From a bacterium (GTDB lineage: Bacteria > Bacteroidota > Ignavibacteria > Kapaibacteriales > UBA7675), in contig JAUIKM010000007.1 of assembly GCA_030430495.1 (NCBI GenBank), forward strand, positions 62,001 to 126,000: DNA of 64,000 bases. The letters are read 5' to 3'. The notes below the pieces were generated by a model. The model made no database searches and had not been told where the DNA came from. It saw nothing but the letters and a program-made list of their open reading frames with translations. Below, in pieces: positions 26,344 through 34,840 of the stretch (positions are counted from its first letter, which is position 1; each line of letters starts with the position of its first letter). The translations under genes were made by a program, and so were the position numbers.

Positions 26344-26955
26344 ATGCATGCAAACAGAAGTGAAGAGGCTTCTACCATCGCAACAAATTTATACAGCAGA
26401 TATTCAGGAAAATTTCAGTCCGATGATGAGAGTGTCTTCTGGAAAGCAGCAATCCTGAGTTCTGAGATCAGCCTGGCTCCATCCAGCCGAAGCGCCGAAT
26501 TCAATCAAATATTCAGGCAGATTGAGCAGGCGGGGTTTGAGTCTGTTTTTAAGCACGGTATCAGAGACCGCTTTGGCTGTAACTTGGCGCTCATCCCCAT
26601 TCAACACATATTGTTGCTGGAATCACTTAACAGCAACAGGTGGAATAAAACTGCCAAACGCAACTACAGGCAGTTCGTAGAAAAGGTAGAGCGCCTTCAA
26701 GAGAAGATTCGAAGTGAAGATGTTAAATCAAGGAATGCCCATCTGGTGACAGTACAGATGCAGTTCTTACAGGAAGCGCCAAATCAGACAGTGCTCGTAA
26801 AGCTCCTCTCCAAAGCGATAGATCTGCTGTCCGATACTTCAATAGTCGGTGCTTGCAAGCGAGATTCAACAGAGTTCATCGCAGCAGAACAAGCCATTGT
26901 GATAATTGGGAAATTAACTGTTTCATTGTACCACACAACAATTGATGGAGGATGA
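26344..26955 (+). CDS. Unknown protein with atypical composition
   Basis: A 203-residue soluble, mostly helical protein; no family recognised. It is rich in Ser, Gln, Ile, Asn and Lys (for example RNYRQFVEKVERLQEKIRS), and its DNA is clearly more AT-rich than the flanking housekeeping genes, with AGA/AGG and AAT/ATA codons that neighbours avoid. No transmembrane segment. The start ATG at 26344 has no good ribosome site; TTG/ATG codons further in are possible. The composition and isolation suggest horizontal acquisition. The partial protein at the right end of the window has a similar helical, Gln/Asn-rich look, but I cannot show relatedness. Confidence 0.5.
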   Translation: MHANRSEEASTIATNLYSRYSGKFQSDDESVFWKAAILSSEISLAPSSRSAEFNQIFRQIEQAGFESVFKHGIRDRFGCNLALIPIQHILLLESLNSNRWNKTAKRNYRQFVEKVERLQEKIRSEDVKSRNAHLVTVQMQFLQEAPNQTVLVKLLSKAIDLLSDTSIVGACKRDSTEFIAAEQAIVIIGKLTVSLYHTTIDGG

Positions 26956-28204
26956 GCACACAATCACAATAACTTAAGCGGGGCAAGTGTGGTTGTACAA
27001 CTTTACCAGAGAACGGAGGTCGTCTCATAACAAAGACGGCATCCGGCCCGGCAAGGATGTTTAACACGATTCCTGGCTGGGGCAAGTATTGCTTTCCGAG
27101 CTGCACGTACTGTTTTCCCGTCGGGCACGTGAACTTGCCGCTCTCATCGAATGCAATGTCGATGATGAGAGTCGGCTCTTTGCAGCGTTAATCAGGATCG
27201 GCGTAGAAGCCAAATGAAGGCAGACGCAAAATCTTGCAATCACAATCGAAACACCAATGTACCCGGCAACGGTCCCGATCGGCTCGATTGGTTGCGGCGA
27301 GACCGCAGTGCCGCACCCTTAAGCAGAAGCCGGGTGCAAGATGGGCAAGCGTTCGGAGTAATTCAAGACAAATGCAAGATCGAACTTGCCTCAAACAATG
27401 TTGATGCAAATTCTGAGAGCACGAATGCAACAGCAGCCTGGATTGCCGGCGACCGCCGCCCGATGGTTTTCGGTGCCGCTTTGCGTGAAGCGTACAGTTC
27501 TGTCTTGAGCCGCGATGAACTCCGGCAGTTGCGTTTAACAAACGGTGGAGTCGCCGCCGCGCTTAAACAGAGGCTGGGGAAGTTCAACGGCCAAGTCCAG
27601 GATGCGACAGTACATGTTAAAAGCGGGCCGGCGCTCAGGTGAGGGACCACTGCGCCTTGTGTTTTACTCGCCATGCGCAAGCTGACCTGCTGAAAACACC
27701 CGAACGGCGGGGATGAGATGTGTAATTGCGATCGTGGAACTGTCCATCCTCGCCGGATCGGGTTTTGCAATATCATACTCAGTAGTGGAGTGCGGTGTAA
27801 CCGGAATCCACCACGACCGGCGGCGCACGGCCGGCCTGCGGAGGAGAGGCCGTGCGCCAAAGTTGAGGCTGTGTGATCCAGCCGCGCAGAAATGCAGGAG
27901 CATACGTTCAATTCCAGGCTACGGCTTGGTCCGCATGCAATGGATTGACGGAATCGCTCCCGCCTGTTGACAATCAAGCGGGCCGAAAGGAATGTGTGTG
28001 AACGTTAATGGTATCTCCCAAACGATCCGAGCGTTCACAGATTCCCGACGGTCGGGAGGTGGTCCTCGCCCGGCACGGGCTGTAGCCTGGAGGATCACGT
28101 CCTATTGTTTTTGATCGCGGGCATGTGTGAAATGTTAACCGATAGTACGTCCGGCCGAAATGCGGTGGCACATTTTTGTTGAACAAGCGCTCCACCGGGA
28201 ATGA
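26956..28204 (+). other. Accessory stretch with hairpins and no supported gene
   Basis: About 1.25 kb between the unknown gene and kptA. Several open frames overlap on both strands (27214-27642 plus, 27363-27977 minus), but none has a ribosome site, motif or consistent codon use. It contains one strong stem at 27822-27858 and a smaller one around 28048 (CCCGACGGTCGGG). It may be remnants of a mobile or gained segment; no transposase or integrase motif is seen. Confidence 0.45.
27822..27858 (+). other. Perfect 11-bp hairpin
   Basis: GGCGCACGGCC (27822-27832) pairs perfectly with GGCCGTGCGCC (27848-27858) around a 15-base loop. There is no T-run, so it is not a standard terminator. It could be a structured RNA or a protein-binding palindrome in otherwise gene-free DNA. 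Confidence 0.7.
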
Positions 28205-28750
28205 TCACTGTTCAACGGCCAGATATTCCGCCGGCACGTGATCCGTCAGCCATACGCCGTTGGCGGAGAGATAAAACACAAAACCCTGCCGCGCCATTTT
28301 CGCGGTATCGACCAGCAGAATTACCGGTTTGCCGTAGCGAATGCCGACCTTGTGCGCCGTATCGCGATCCGCCGAAAGATGCACGTGATGCCGCGCCATT
28401 TTGTTGAGGCCCCGCGCCAGAATCGCATCGATATTGCGCTCGGCCGTGCCGTGATAGAGCAGGGCGGGCGGCGCCTGCTGTTCAAACCGAAGATCCAGAT
28501 CCAGCGAGTGCCCCTGCGCCGCGCGAATGCGCCTTCCGTCTTTGGAGATCACAAAGCGCTTTTTGTCGTTTGTGCGCACAACTTCGTCCAGCGTCCGGCG
28601 CTCTATTGTCCGGCCGTTTTCCGCGGCTTTGACGAGCAGCTCTTCGACGTCGGCCCAGCCCTGCGCATCAAGCGCAATGCCGATGGTTTCGGGCTTGTGC
28701 CGCAGAATCAGGCTGAGGAATTTGGAGATTTTTATGTGATCGGTTTGCAT
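28205..28750 (-). CDS. kptA: RNA 2'-phosphotransferase (KptA/Tpt1 family)
   Basis: A 181-residue protein that removes an internal 2'-phosphate from RNA with NAD+, giving ADP-ribose 1'',2''-cyclic phosphate. The N-terminal winged helix opens KISKFLSLILRHKPETIGI, with the family Arg-His pair (RH). Next come the RxxQGH motif (RAAQGHSLD), YHGT (LLYHGTAERN) and the HVHLS segment, so all four catalytic-site elements are present. Length matches the family. In eukaryotes it finishes tRNA splicing; in bacteria the natural substrate is uncertain. It stands alone here, 20 kb from the Y RNA/Ro locus. Confidence 0.93.
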   Translation of the reverse strand: MQTDHIKISKFLSLILRHKPETIGIALDAQGWADVEELLVKAAENGRTIERRTLDEVVRTNDKKRFVISKDGRRIRAAQGHSLDLDLRFEQQAPPALLYHGTAERNIDAILARGLNKMARHHVHLSADRDTAHKVGIRYGKPVILLVDTAKMARQGFVFYLSANGVWLTDHVPAEYLAVEQ

Positions 28751-29324
28751 CAGATTCCATGTGCCGAAAGATTGAGAGTTCAGGAGACTGCAATGTATGG
28801 CGCTCGCTGCGGCCGAGCAAAGGCGCGTGCATCAAATACAGGTCCCGTTCAGAAGCGAAAACGGCCCGCTTAACCACGAAATTGCCTACGCTCAGTTTTT
28901 TACGATGGAACGCGATTTGCATTGGGGCTATTCTTGTGGCGGCGCGCGCAGACCGGTTGCGGGCGCGGCAGGAGATCACTGGGTTGATGGCATGCTGAAC
29001 GAGCCCGCGTTGAAGCGGGTAAGGGAAGCTATATTGGTGGGTATCGTTTTTGGAAGGGTGGTGGTGTCGGGGTGGGTCCTTTGATCTCACTAAAAAACAC
29101 CCAATCAAAACCCAATAACTTCAAACTCCCACAGCACCCGCTCTTCCCGCACAAACGCTCGCGTCCCCTTCTACGCGCCCGCACATTACCCGATTGTTAA
29201 CTTCGTATGTGCGCTCGTTTAACTTCAATATTCAACGCCGCAAACCGCGCGCCTCGGCCATTTTTGTTAAATTTGTACTTCTACATCTGTGACAAACAAG
29301 AAAATCAAGCCAAGAGAGAGAAAC
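28751..29324 (+). other. Intergenic region with promoter only
   Basis: No supported gene. A frame at 28797-29084 is open but has no ribosome site and weak composition. The right end carries a Bacteroidetes-type -7 box for the CoA-transferase gene, and 29290-29302 holds one inverted copy of a 13-mer that recurs elsewhere in the window. Confidence 0.45.
29268..29275 (+). promoter_or_regulatory. Bacteroidetes-type -7 box before the CoA-transferase gene
   Basis: TAAATTTG fits TAnnTTTG and lies 50 bases before the chosen ATG at 29325. The -33 position has no clear TTTG, so confidence is moderate. Confidence 0.5.
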
Positions 29325-30596
29325 ATGAAAGTCGTCAGTGCGAGCGAAGCCGTTAAGTGTGTCAGGTCCCGAAACAACGTGTTTGTGCACAGTGTCGCCG
29401 CCGCGCCCCGGGTGCTCATCGATGCGCTGATGCTGCGCGCGCCCGAACTGCGCGACGTCAATATGTACCACATCCATACCGAAGGACCCGCGCCCTATGC
29501 GCAGCCCGACTGCGCCGCCAGCTTTAACACCAATGCCTTTTTTGTCGGCGCCAACGTTCGCAAAGCCGTCGCCGCCGGCGATGCCGACTATATTCCCGTC
29601 TTTCTGAGCGAGATTCCCGCTTTGTTCCGCGACGGCATTATTCCTCTTGATGTGGCCATGATTCAGGTTTCCACGCCGGACCGCCATGGTTTTTGCTCCC
29701 TCGGCGTGTCCGTCGACATCGCCCGTGCCGCCATCGACGCCGCCAAAATTGTGATTGCGCAAATCAATCCGCACATGCCGCGCAGTCATGGCGACGGCCT
29801 GATTTCCACCGCCGAAATCCACTACGCCGTTGAACACGCCGAGTCGCTGCTCCAGATTGAGCGGCCGGTTCTGACCGAGATAGAACAGGCGATAGGGCGG
29901 CACGTGGCCGGTTTGGTCGAGAACGGCGCTACCCTGCAGATGGGCATCGGCGCCATTCCCGATGCCGTCCTCGGCGCTCTTGGCGGCCATCGCGATCTCG
30001 GCGTGCACACGGAAATGTTCTCCGACGGTCTGATCGATCTGGTCGAGAGCGGCGTGGTCAACGGTCGTTGCAAGACAATCTACCCGGAGCGCATCGTCAG
30101 CGGATTCGTCATGGGCAGCAAACGCGTCTATGACTTTATCGACGACAACCCGCAGGTGGCGATGCTCGATATCGCTTTTGTCAACAACACTGCAATTATC
30201 AGCCAGAACCCCAAAGTCACCGCCATCAACAGCGCTATTGAAGTCGACATCACCGGCCAGGTCTGTGCCGATTCCATCGGAACGCGCCAGTATTCCGGCG
30301 TCGGCGGCCAGATGGACTTTATCCGCGGGGCCTCGCTCTCGCGCGGCGGCAAACCGATTATCGCGCTGCCTTCGTCCACTCGCCGCGGCGAATCGCGCAT
30401 CGTGCCCTTTCTCAAACCCGGCGGCGGTGTCGTCACAACGCGCGCGCACGTGCACTATGTGGTGACCGAATACGGCGCGGTCAATTTGTACGGTAAAACT
30501 CTGCGGCAGCGCGCCCGCGCGCTTATCGGCATTGCTCATCCGGATCACCGCGAAGCGCTCGAAGCGGCCGCGTTTGAACGTTTTCACACGATCTGA
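29325..30596 (+). CDS. Acetyl-CoA hydrolase/transferase family protein (4-hydroxybutyrate CoA-transferase-like)
   Basis: A 423-residue two-domain CoA-transferase. It exchanges CoA between acetyl-CoA (or similar) and a carboxylate through a glutamyl-CoA intermediate. The catalytic Glu is in LGVHTEMFSDGLIDL; the Gly-rich LQMGIGAIPDAVL and the C-terminal VVTTRAHVHYVVTEYG are typical. The start is ATG 29325 behind GAGAG; an upstream in-frame start at 29289 would add 12 basic residues. Acetate, succinate or 4-hydroxybutyrate are possible acceptors; the sequence does not decide. Confidence 0.87.
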   Translation: MKVVSASEAVKCVRSRNNVFVHSVAAAPRVLIDALMLRAPELRDVNMYHIHTEGPAPYAQPDCAASFNTNAFFVGANVRKAVAAGDADYIPVFLSEIPALFRDGIIPLDVAMIQVSTPDRHGFCSLGVSVDIARAAIDAAKIVIAQINPHMPRSHGDGLISTAEIHYAVEHAESLLQIERPVLTEIEQAIGRHVAGLVENGATLQMGIGAIPDAVLGALGGHRDLGVHTEMFSDGLIDLVESGVVNGRCKTIYPERIVSGFVMGSKRVYDFIDDNPQVAMLDIAFVNNTAIISQNPKVTAINSAIEVDITGQVCADSIGTRQYSGVGGQMDFIRGASLSRGGKPIIALPSSTRRGESRIVPFLKPGGGVVTTRAHVHYVVTEYGAVNLYGKTLRQRARALIGIAHPDHREALEAAAFERFHTI

Positions 30597-30610
30597 TCCC
30601 TCCTGGTCGA

Positions 30611-30642
30611 TTTCGCAGAAAGCAGGCCCGGCGCTATATTTG
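30611..30642 (+). promoter_or_regulatory. Promoter giving a near-leaderless rnhB transcript
   Basis: TTTC (30611-30614), a 20-base spacer and TATATTTG (30635-30642) fit the Bacteroidetes consensus with one mismatch. Transcription would begin within a base or two of the ATG at 30648, so the mRNA would be leaderless, unless the in-frame GTG at 30693 is the true start. Confidence 0.6.
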
Positions 30643-30647
30643 CGCCG

Positions 30648-31304
30648 ATGCGTACACGTGGCGGACATTCCGACGTCGAGCTGTTTCCCGCGGTGGAAGA
30701 CGGTCCCGACAGCAGTCGCGAGGAGCGATTCTGGCGTCGCTCCGGCCTTGTCGCCGGCGCGGATGAGGTGGGGCGTGGTTGCCTGGCCGGCCCCGTTGTG
30801 GCGGCCGCCATTATCCTGCCGCCTTATATCAGCCTGCCGGGAGTGCGCGATTCCAAACAGATTTCGGCTGAGCGCAGGGAAGCGCTCTTTGACCAGATCC
30901 GCGATGCGGCCGTCAGCTGGTCCGTCTGTTTCCGCGACGCCCGCTTTGTTGAAGAGCACAACATCGTGCAGGCATCCGTGCGCGCCATGAATACCGCGCT
31001 GTCCCGCCTGCGTCCCCGTCCGGTTCACGCGCTTATTGACGGAAACTATTTCCACGGCGATATCTGTCCGTTTACGACAATTGTCAAAGGCGACAGCCGT
31101 TCGATCTCGATTGCGGCGGCGTCCATCCTGGCCAAGGTCATCCGCGACCGCTGGATGGCGCGCATTGCCGACCGCGAATTTCCTGTGTACGGATTTGCCC
31201 GGCACAAGGGCTATGCCACGCAGATTCATCGCGATGCACTTCTGGCGCATGGTCCCTGCCGCCTGCATCGCCGCACATTTATCGGGCGCATACTGAATGT
31301 ATAA
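30648..31304 (+). CDS. rnhB: Ribonuclease HII
   Basis: A 218-residue RNase H-fold enzyme that cuts RNA in RNA/DNA hybrids and removes single ribonucleotides. The motif AGADEVGRGCLAGPVVAAA contains the first catalytic Asp-Glu; further acidic residues lie in HALIDGNYF and in the SISIAAASILAKVIRDR helix. About 35 residues precede the conserved part, more than usual, so GTG 30693 is an alternative start. It follows the CoA-transferase by 50 bases but has its own -7 box. Confidence 0.95.
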   Translation: MRTRGGHSDVELFPAVEDGPDSSREERFWRRSGLVAGADEVGRGCLAGPVVAAAIILPPYISLPGVRDSKQISAERREALFDQIRDAAVSWSVCFRDARFVEEHNIVQASVRAMNTALSRLRPRPVHALIDGNYFHGDICPFTTIVKGDSRSISIAAASILAKVIRDRWMARIADREFPVYGFARHKGYATQIHRDALLAHGPCRLHRRTFIGRILNV

Positions 31305-31309
31305 CTTTG
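31278..31309 (+). promoter_or_regulatory. Promoter at the rnhB end for the dihydroorotase-like gene
   Basis: TTTA (31278-31281), a 20-base spacer and TAACTTTG (31302-31309). The -7 box overlaps the rnhB stop. The leader to ATG 31448 would be about 130 bases, with no obvious riboswitch fold. Confidence 0.55.
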
Positions 31310-31447
31310 GCCCCTTTTTTAAACAGCCTCTCTTGTTAGTCCTGCAGCCGGAAGCGACAAGTCGTTGCGCCGGTCGCGCGTTGTTAAACAACAATTCAGC
31401 GGGCGGCGGAAGTCGGACGTTCTGAACATGTCATTGCGGAGTCTCCC

Positions 31448-32734
31448 ATGAAAGTTTTGCTGCGCGGTGTAACGCTGGTTGATCCCGGTGTGGAAAGCTC
31501 TGCCGCCGGTCAGGACGTACTGATCGCCGACGGCACGATTGCCGCCCGCGGCGAAGCATTGTCGCTTCCCGACGATGCACGCGAAATCGACGCGCGGGGC
31601 GACTACCTGATTCCCGGCTTGTGCGATCTGCGCGTCACCGTCGGCGAGCCCGGCAACGAACAACGCGAAACCATGCTCGCCGCGCAGACGGCCGCCGCCA
31701 ACGGCGGCGTCACCGCGTTCCTGTGCACGCCCGACTGCGACCCGCCGCTGGATTCGCCTGCCGCCGTACACTATCTGCGCTCCCTCGCGCACCTGCCGCT
31801 CGTTGATGTTCACGCCTCCGCGCGCCTGACGCGCGCCGGCGACGAAACGACCCTGGCGCCCATGCTTGAACTCGTTGATTCCGGTGTTAAGGTTTTCGGC
31901 AACGGTGCACGGCCAATAAAAGATGCCGAAATGCTGCGCCGCGCGATGGCATATCTCGGTCCGAGCGGCGCGGTCGCGGCCGATCTGCCGCTGGAGAGCT
32001 CGCTGGCGCAGGGCGCCCAGATGAACGCCGGTCCCGTGGCCGACGAACTTGGCCTGCCGGCTTCGCCTGCGTTGGCGGAAAAACTGGGCGCGGCGCGTCT
32101 GCTGTGGCTGGCGCAACAGAGCGGCGCGGCCGTACATCTGCCCGCGGTCGGCTGCCGCGCGACACTTGACTTCCTGCGCGCCGAGCGCGCCGCCGGAGCG
32201 GAGTTCAGCGCCGCCTGCAACGTGCTCAACCTGGCGCTGACAGACGACAGGCTTCGCAGTTTCAACACCTGGTTTAAACAACATCCGCCGCTGCGTTCGG
32301 TGGACGATGCGGCCGCTCTGCGTGCCGCAATTGCCGACGGAACCATCGACTGCGTTGCGAGCAATCACCACGCCTGTGCGCTGCACGAAAAAGACGTCGA
32401 GTTCGAAGTAGCGGAAGCCGGCTCGCGCAACCTGGAGCTGTTGCTGCCGATGTTGTGGTCTCTGGGAGTATCCGCCGGAAAAATCAGCCCGCAGCGATTC
32501 GTCGAACTTGTTTCCACCAATCCCCGCAAAATCCTCGGTCTGCCGCCGCTCAGCCTGTCTGCCGGCAGTGCGGCCAACTGCGCGCTTGTTTCCACCAATC
32601 AGCTGATCATTTCGACTCTGCCCGCGCCGCAGAGCGATTTTGCTCTGGATCCCGACTGGTTGAAGGCGCGTGTGCGTTACACGTTTAACGCCGCGCAGGT
32701 ATGGGACTGCGCCGCCGCGGCTCTGCTCGATTGA
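31448..32734 (+). CDS. Dihydroorotase-like protein lacking the metal-binding site
   Basis: A 428-residue amidohydrolase-fold protein aligned end to end with class I dihydroorotases (opening MKVLLRGVTLVDPG, then DYLIPGLCDLRV, KVFGNGARPI, and a closing VRYTFNAAQVWDCAAAALLD). The zinc motif H-x-H of PGLxDxHVH is replaced by PGLCDLRVTVGEPG. The Lys/carboxylysine and later His positions are also not conserved, and the DHAPH segment reads SNHHAC. It is therefore probably inactive, like the PyrC' subunits that hold aspartate transcarbamoylase dodecamers together. No pyrB lies beside it, so that role is inference. Confidence 0.85.
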   Translation: MKVLLRGVTLVDPGVESSAAGQDVLIADGTIAARGEALSLPDDAREIDARGDYLIPGLCDLRVTVGEPGNEQRETMLAAQTAAANGGVTAFLCTPDCDPPLDSPAAVHYLRSLAHLPLVDVHASARLTRAGDETTLAPMLELVDSGVKVFGNGARPIKDAEMLRRAMAYLGPSGAVAADLPLESSLAQGAQMNAGPVADELGLPASPALAEKLGAARLLWLAQQSGAAVHLPAVGCRATLDFLRAERAAGAEFSAACNVLNLALTDDRLRSFNTWFKQHPPLRSVDDAAALRAAIADGTIDCVASNHHACALHEKDVEFEVAEAGSRNLELLLPMLWSLGVSAGKISPQRFVELVSTNPRKILGLPPLSLSAGSAANCALVSTNQLIISTLPAPQSDFALDPDWLKARVRYTFNAAQVWDCAAAALLD

Positions 32735-32806
32735 TCGGGCAACACCGAAAGAATAGCCACTCGCCCGACTGAAGACTCAACACCGGACCGTGCCGAGGGC
32801 CGGAGT

Positions 32807-33946
32807 CTATCGCAGTGCAATGGCCTGCGCCAGCGCGGCCTTTGGATTGACCACGCCGTATCCCTGACGCCGTTTATCCACCTGCGGCAGGATTTCAGCC
32901 GTGCCCGTGAGGATGTTTTTCACTGTTTCCGGTTTGAGGCCGGGATTGACTTCCAGCATCTGGGCGATCAGCGAGGCGACAATCGGCGCGGCAAAGGACG
33001 TGCCGTCCACGTGCTGGTAATAGGGTGAGATGATTTTCTGTACCACGAGCCTCTGAGAAATGGCGGTGCGTTTTTCCGCCGTGTCTTTCAAAGTCAGAAT
33101 CGCAGTATCAAGTTTAGTTCGGCCGATCAGGTCGGGCAGGACGCGGTTCATTTCCGCGTCAGGCAAGGCGTCGAGCGCACAAAGCACGGCCGCCTCTATC
33201 TGCGTTGGCGTGTCCAGCAGCATCGGGGCCGGCAGCCAGATGGCCGGCGCGATAACTTCCGGCTTGCGCTGGCCGCTCACCGTCACGCCGAAACTCGAAT
33301 TGTACATGCGGTTGTCGCGCGAAGCAAGCGTATTGCCATCGTCGAGCCCGCCGACGGTAATTGCAGCGGGGGAGAGTGCGGGCGGCCTCAGAGGTTTGGC
33401 CGCGTCGTTGCCGGCCGCCGCCACGGTGATCACGCCCTCGTGATAAAGTTCCTCCACCAGCTCGGTCACCGGGTGCTGCGGCCTCGGATCGATTTCATCG
33501 GCGTACACCGAGAGATTGATCACACGGATATTCAGCTTGCGGTGATTCAGCAGGCACCACTGCAGCGCACGCACAATCACGCTCGTGGGTATGCGACCGC
33601 GCGGGTTCATAGTCCTGACCAGCACAACTTCTGCTTCGCCCGCGAGCGAGGTGTACAACATCCGCGACAAGTACCCGTTACCGGCTGCTGTGCACGCCGT
33701 CATGGTGCCGTGCCAGGTGTAGAATGCCTCTACGTGCGGCGGCAGGTCGCCCTCGCGATCTTCGACGGCGTCAAAATAGCGCCGGATGCGAACGCGGGGA
33801 TTCATCAGGTCGGGATGGGGAACAAAGCCTGAATCGATCAGGGCAAGGCAGACGCCTTTTCCATTGACATTGCTGTTTCCGTGAAGACGTGCCGGGATGG
33901 AAAGCGCCGGAAATATTGCGCTCAGCCGCGGTTCCGTTTCGGACAT
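32807..33946 (-). CDS. Subtilisin-like serine protease without a signal peptide
   Basis: A 379-residue S8 family protease. The catalytic triad is visible: Asp in CLALIDSGFVPHPDL, His in YTWHGTMTACTAAGN and Ser in VDGTSFAAPIVASLIAQ, with the oxyanion Asn in VAAAGNDAA. There is no signal peptide, prodomain or membrane helix, so it probably acts inside the cell or leaves by an unusual route. A non-standard insert of about 80 residues sits between the oxyanion site and the Ser (rich in Leu/Asp/Thr). The ends of the gene are clear: start ATG 33946, stop 32807. It is monocistronic and convergent with the preceding plus-strand gene. Confidence 0.9.
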   Translation of the reverse strand: MSETEPRLSAIFPALSIPARLHGNSNVNGKGVCLALIDSGFVPHPDLMNPRVRIRRYFDAVEDREGDLPPHVEAFYTWHGTMTACTAAGNGYLSRMLYTSLAGEAEVVLVRTMNPRGRIPTSVIVRALQWCLLNHRKLNIRVINLSVYADEIDPRPQHPVTELVEELYHEGVITVAAAGNDAAKPLRPPALSPAAITVGGLDDGNTLASRDNRMYNSSFGVTVSGQRKPEVIAPAIWLPAPMLLDTPTQIEAAVLCALDALPDAEMNRVLPDLIGRTKLDTAILTLKDTAEKRTAISQRLVVQKIISPYYQHVDGTSFAAPIVASLIAQMLEVNPGLKPETVKNILTGTAEILPQVDKRRQGYGVVNPKAALAQAIALR

Positions 33947-34492
33947 GTGCCGCTTTTCTCCTGCCTCTGCCGTTGTATGCCGTCAATACGCCTGTGTGGT
34001 TCGATACCACCTTTTAGTGCACTGCAAAGATACGGCCTTCGGCGGCAATTCAGTAAAGTTGATGCCTGAATGCGCGAAAAAAACGACCCCGCGCGACAAA
34101 TTTCACAAACGCCGCCTTCCAGTTTCGAAACACTCGTCAGTCGCAAATATTGGTTGTGGAAAACTTTACCTTGAGTTTTTGTGATTATTACTTTGTGATC
34201 AGTCACACGAGCCGTAGATTAGTAATCTGATTCTTAAATCAGCTATGTAAGAGGGCAAGTCGCGGGAGGCGCACTTTATCACTTGTTTAATAAAGTCCGC
34301 GAATCTTCATACCTGAGAGTTCCTTGTATTTTCCCAATCTGTCATGCAGTCGAATGCTGCGAAAATTTCATTTCGCCGTAGGGGATTCCTTTGCTCAAAA
34401 ACGAGTATTGGTCTGAACAAAGGGTCAGTCGTAAAAGCACTTGTTAAGCACATTGATGTTTTGTTAACATTTATTTGGTGGAGGCTCCGACA
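33947..34492 (+). other. Intergenic region with no recognised feature
   Basis: AT-richer than its surroundings. Small stems are present (GATT-AGT-AATC and CTGATT-CTTA-AATCAG near 34218-34242) but I cannot assign them. The promoters of the divergent flanking genes should be here. Confidence 0.4.
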
Positions 34493-34840
34493 ATGAATTT
34501 GTCGCGTAGTAAGGCTATTCTGTTTTCGTTTGTTTTTGTTTTCATGGCACTGTCTAACCTTGTCGCCGATACGGTGAACTTTCCTCACATCAACAATGTT
34601 GACGAGTCGTTTTGGGTTGTAATGCACTACCAGGACGGTTCCAGTCAGAGCGTCTACCTCAATGCCAATTACACAACGAATGTCTCTGTAAGCAAGACTG
34701 TGACTGGTGTGACGGTTAACGGAACCTTCGTCGGCTCCGGCACGGATGCCGATGTGACTCTGACCACCTCGACGCAGATTAACGTCGATTTTAACACTTC
34801 AGGACAGGTTGCATACGAACTCATTGATGTCGAAGTGTGA
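34493..34840 (+). CDS. Small secreted protein of unknown function
   Basis: A 115-residue protein with a clear signal peptide (hydrophobic residues 8-23, cleavage after ALSNLVA) and a mature part rich in Thr, Val, Asn and Ser, likely all beta-strand (VSKTVTGVTVNGTFVGSG). No Cys. Start ATG 34493 behind GGTGGAGG; an upstream GTG at 34475 lies before the ribosome site. Composition is AT-rich compared with neighbours. No family recognised. It is isolated between long non-coding stretches. Confidence 0.7.
   Translation: MNLSRSKAILFSFVFVFMALSNLVADTVNFPHINNVDESFWVVMHYQDGSSQSVYLNANYTTNVSVSKTVTGVTVNGTFVGSGTDADVTLTTSTQINVDFNTSGQVAYELIDVEV

Noticed and set aside
27214-27977. Open frames on both strands (142 and 204 residues)
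   Set aside because: They overlap each other and lack ribosome sites, motifs and consistent codon use.
29232-31394. 720-residue open frame on the minus strand
   Set aside because: It lies opposite the CoA-transferase and rnhB genes, both with clear catalytic motifs; it is a by-product of GC-rich codon use.
34215-34245. tRNA-like arms (GATT-AGT-AATC and CTGATT-CTTA-AATCAG)
   Set aside because: No T-arm or acceptor stem follows; just two small stems in AT-rich DNA.
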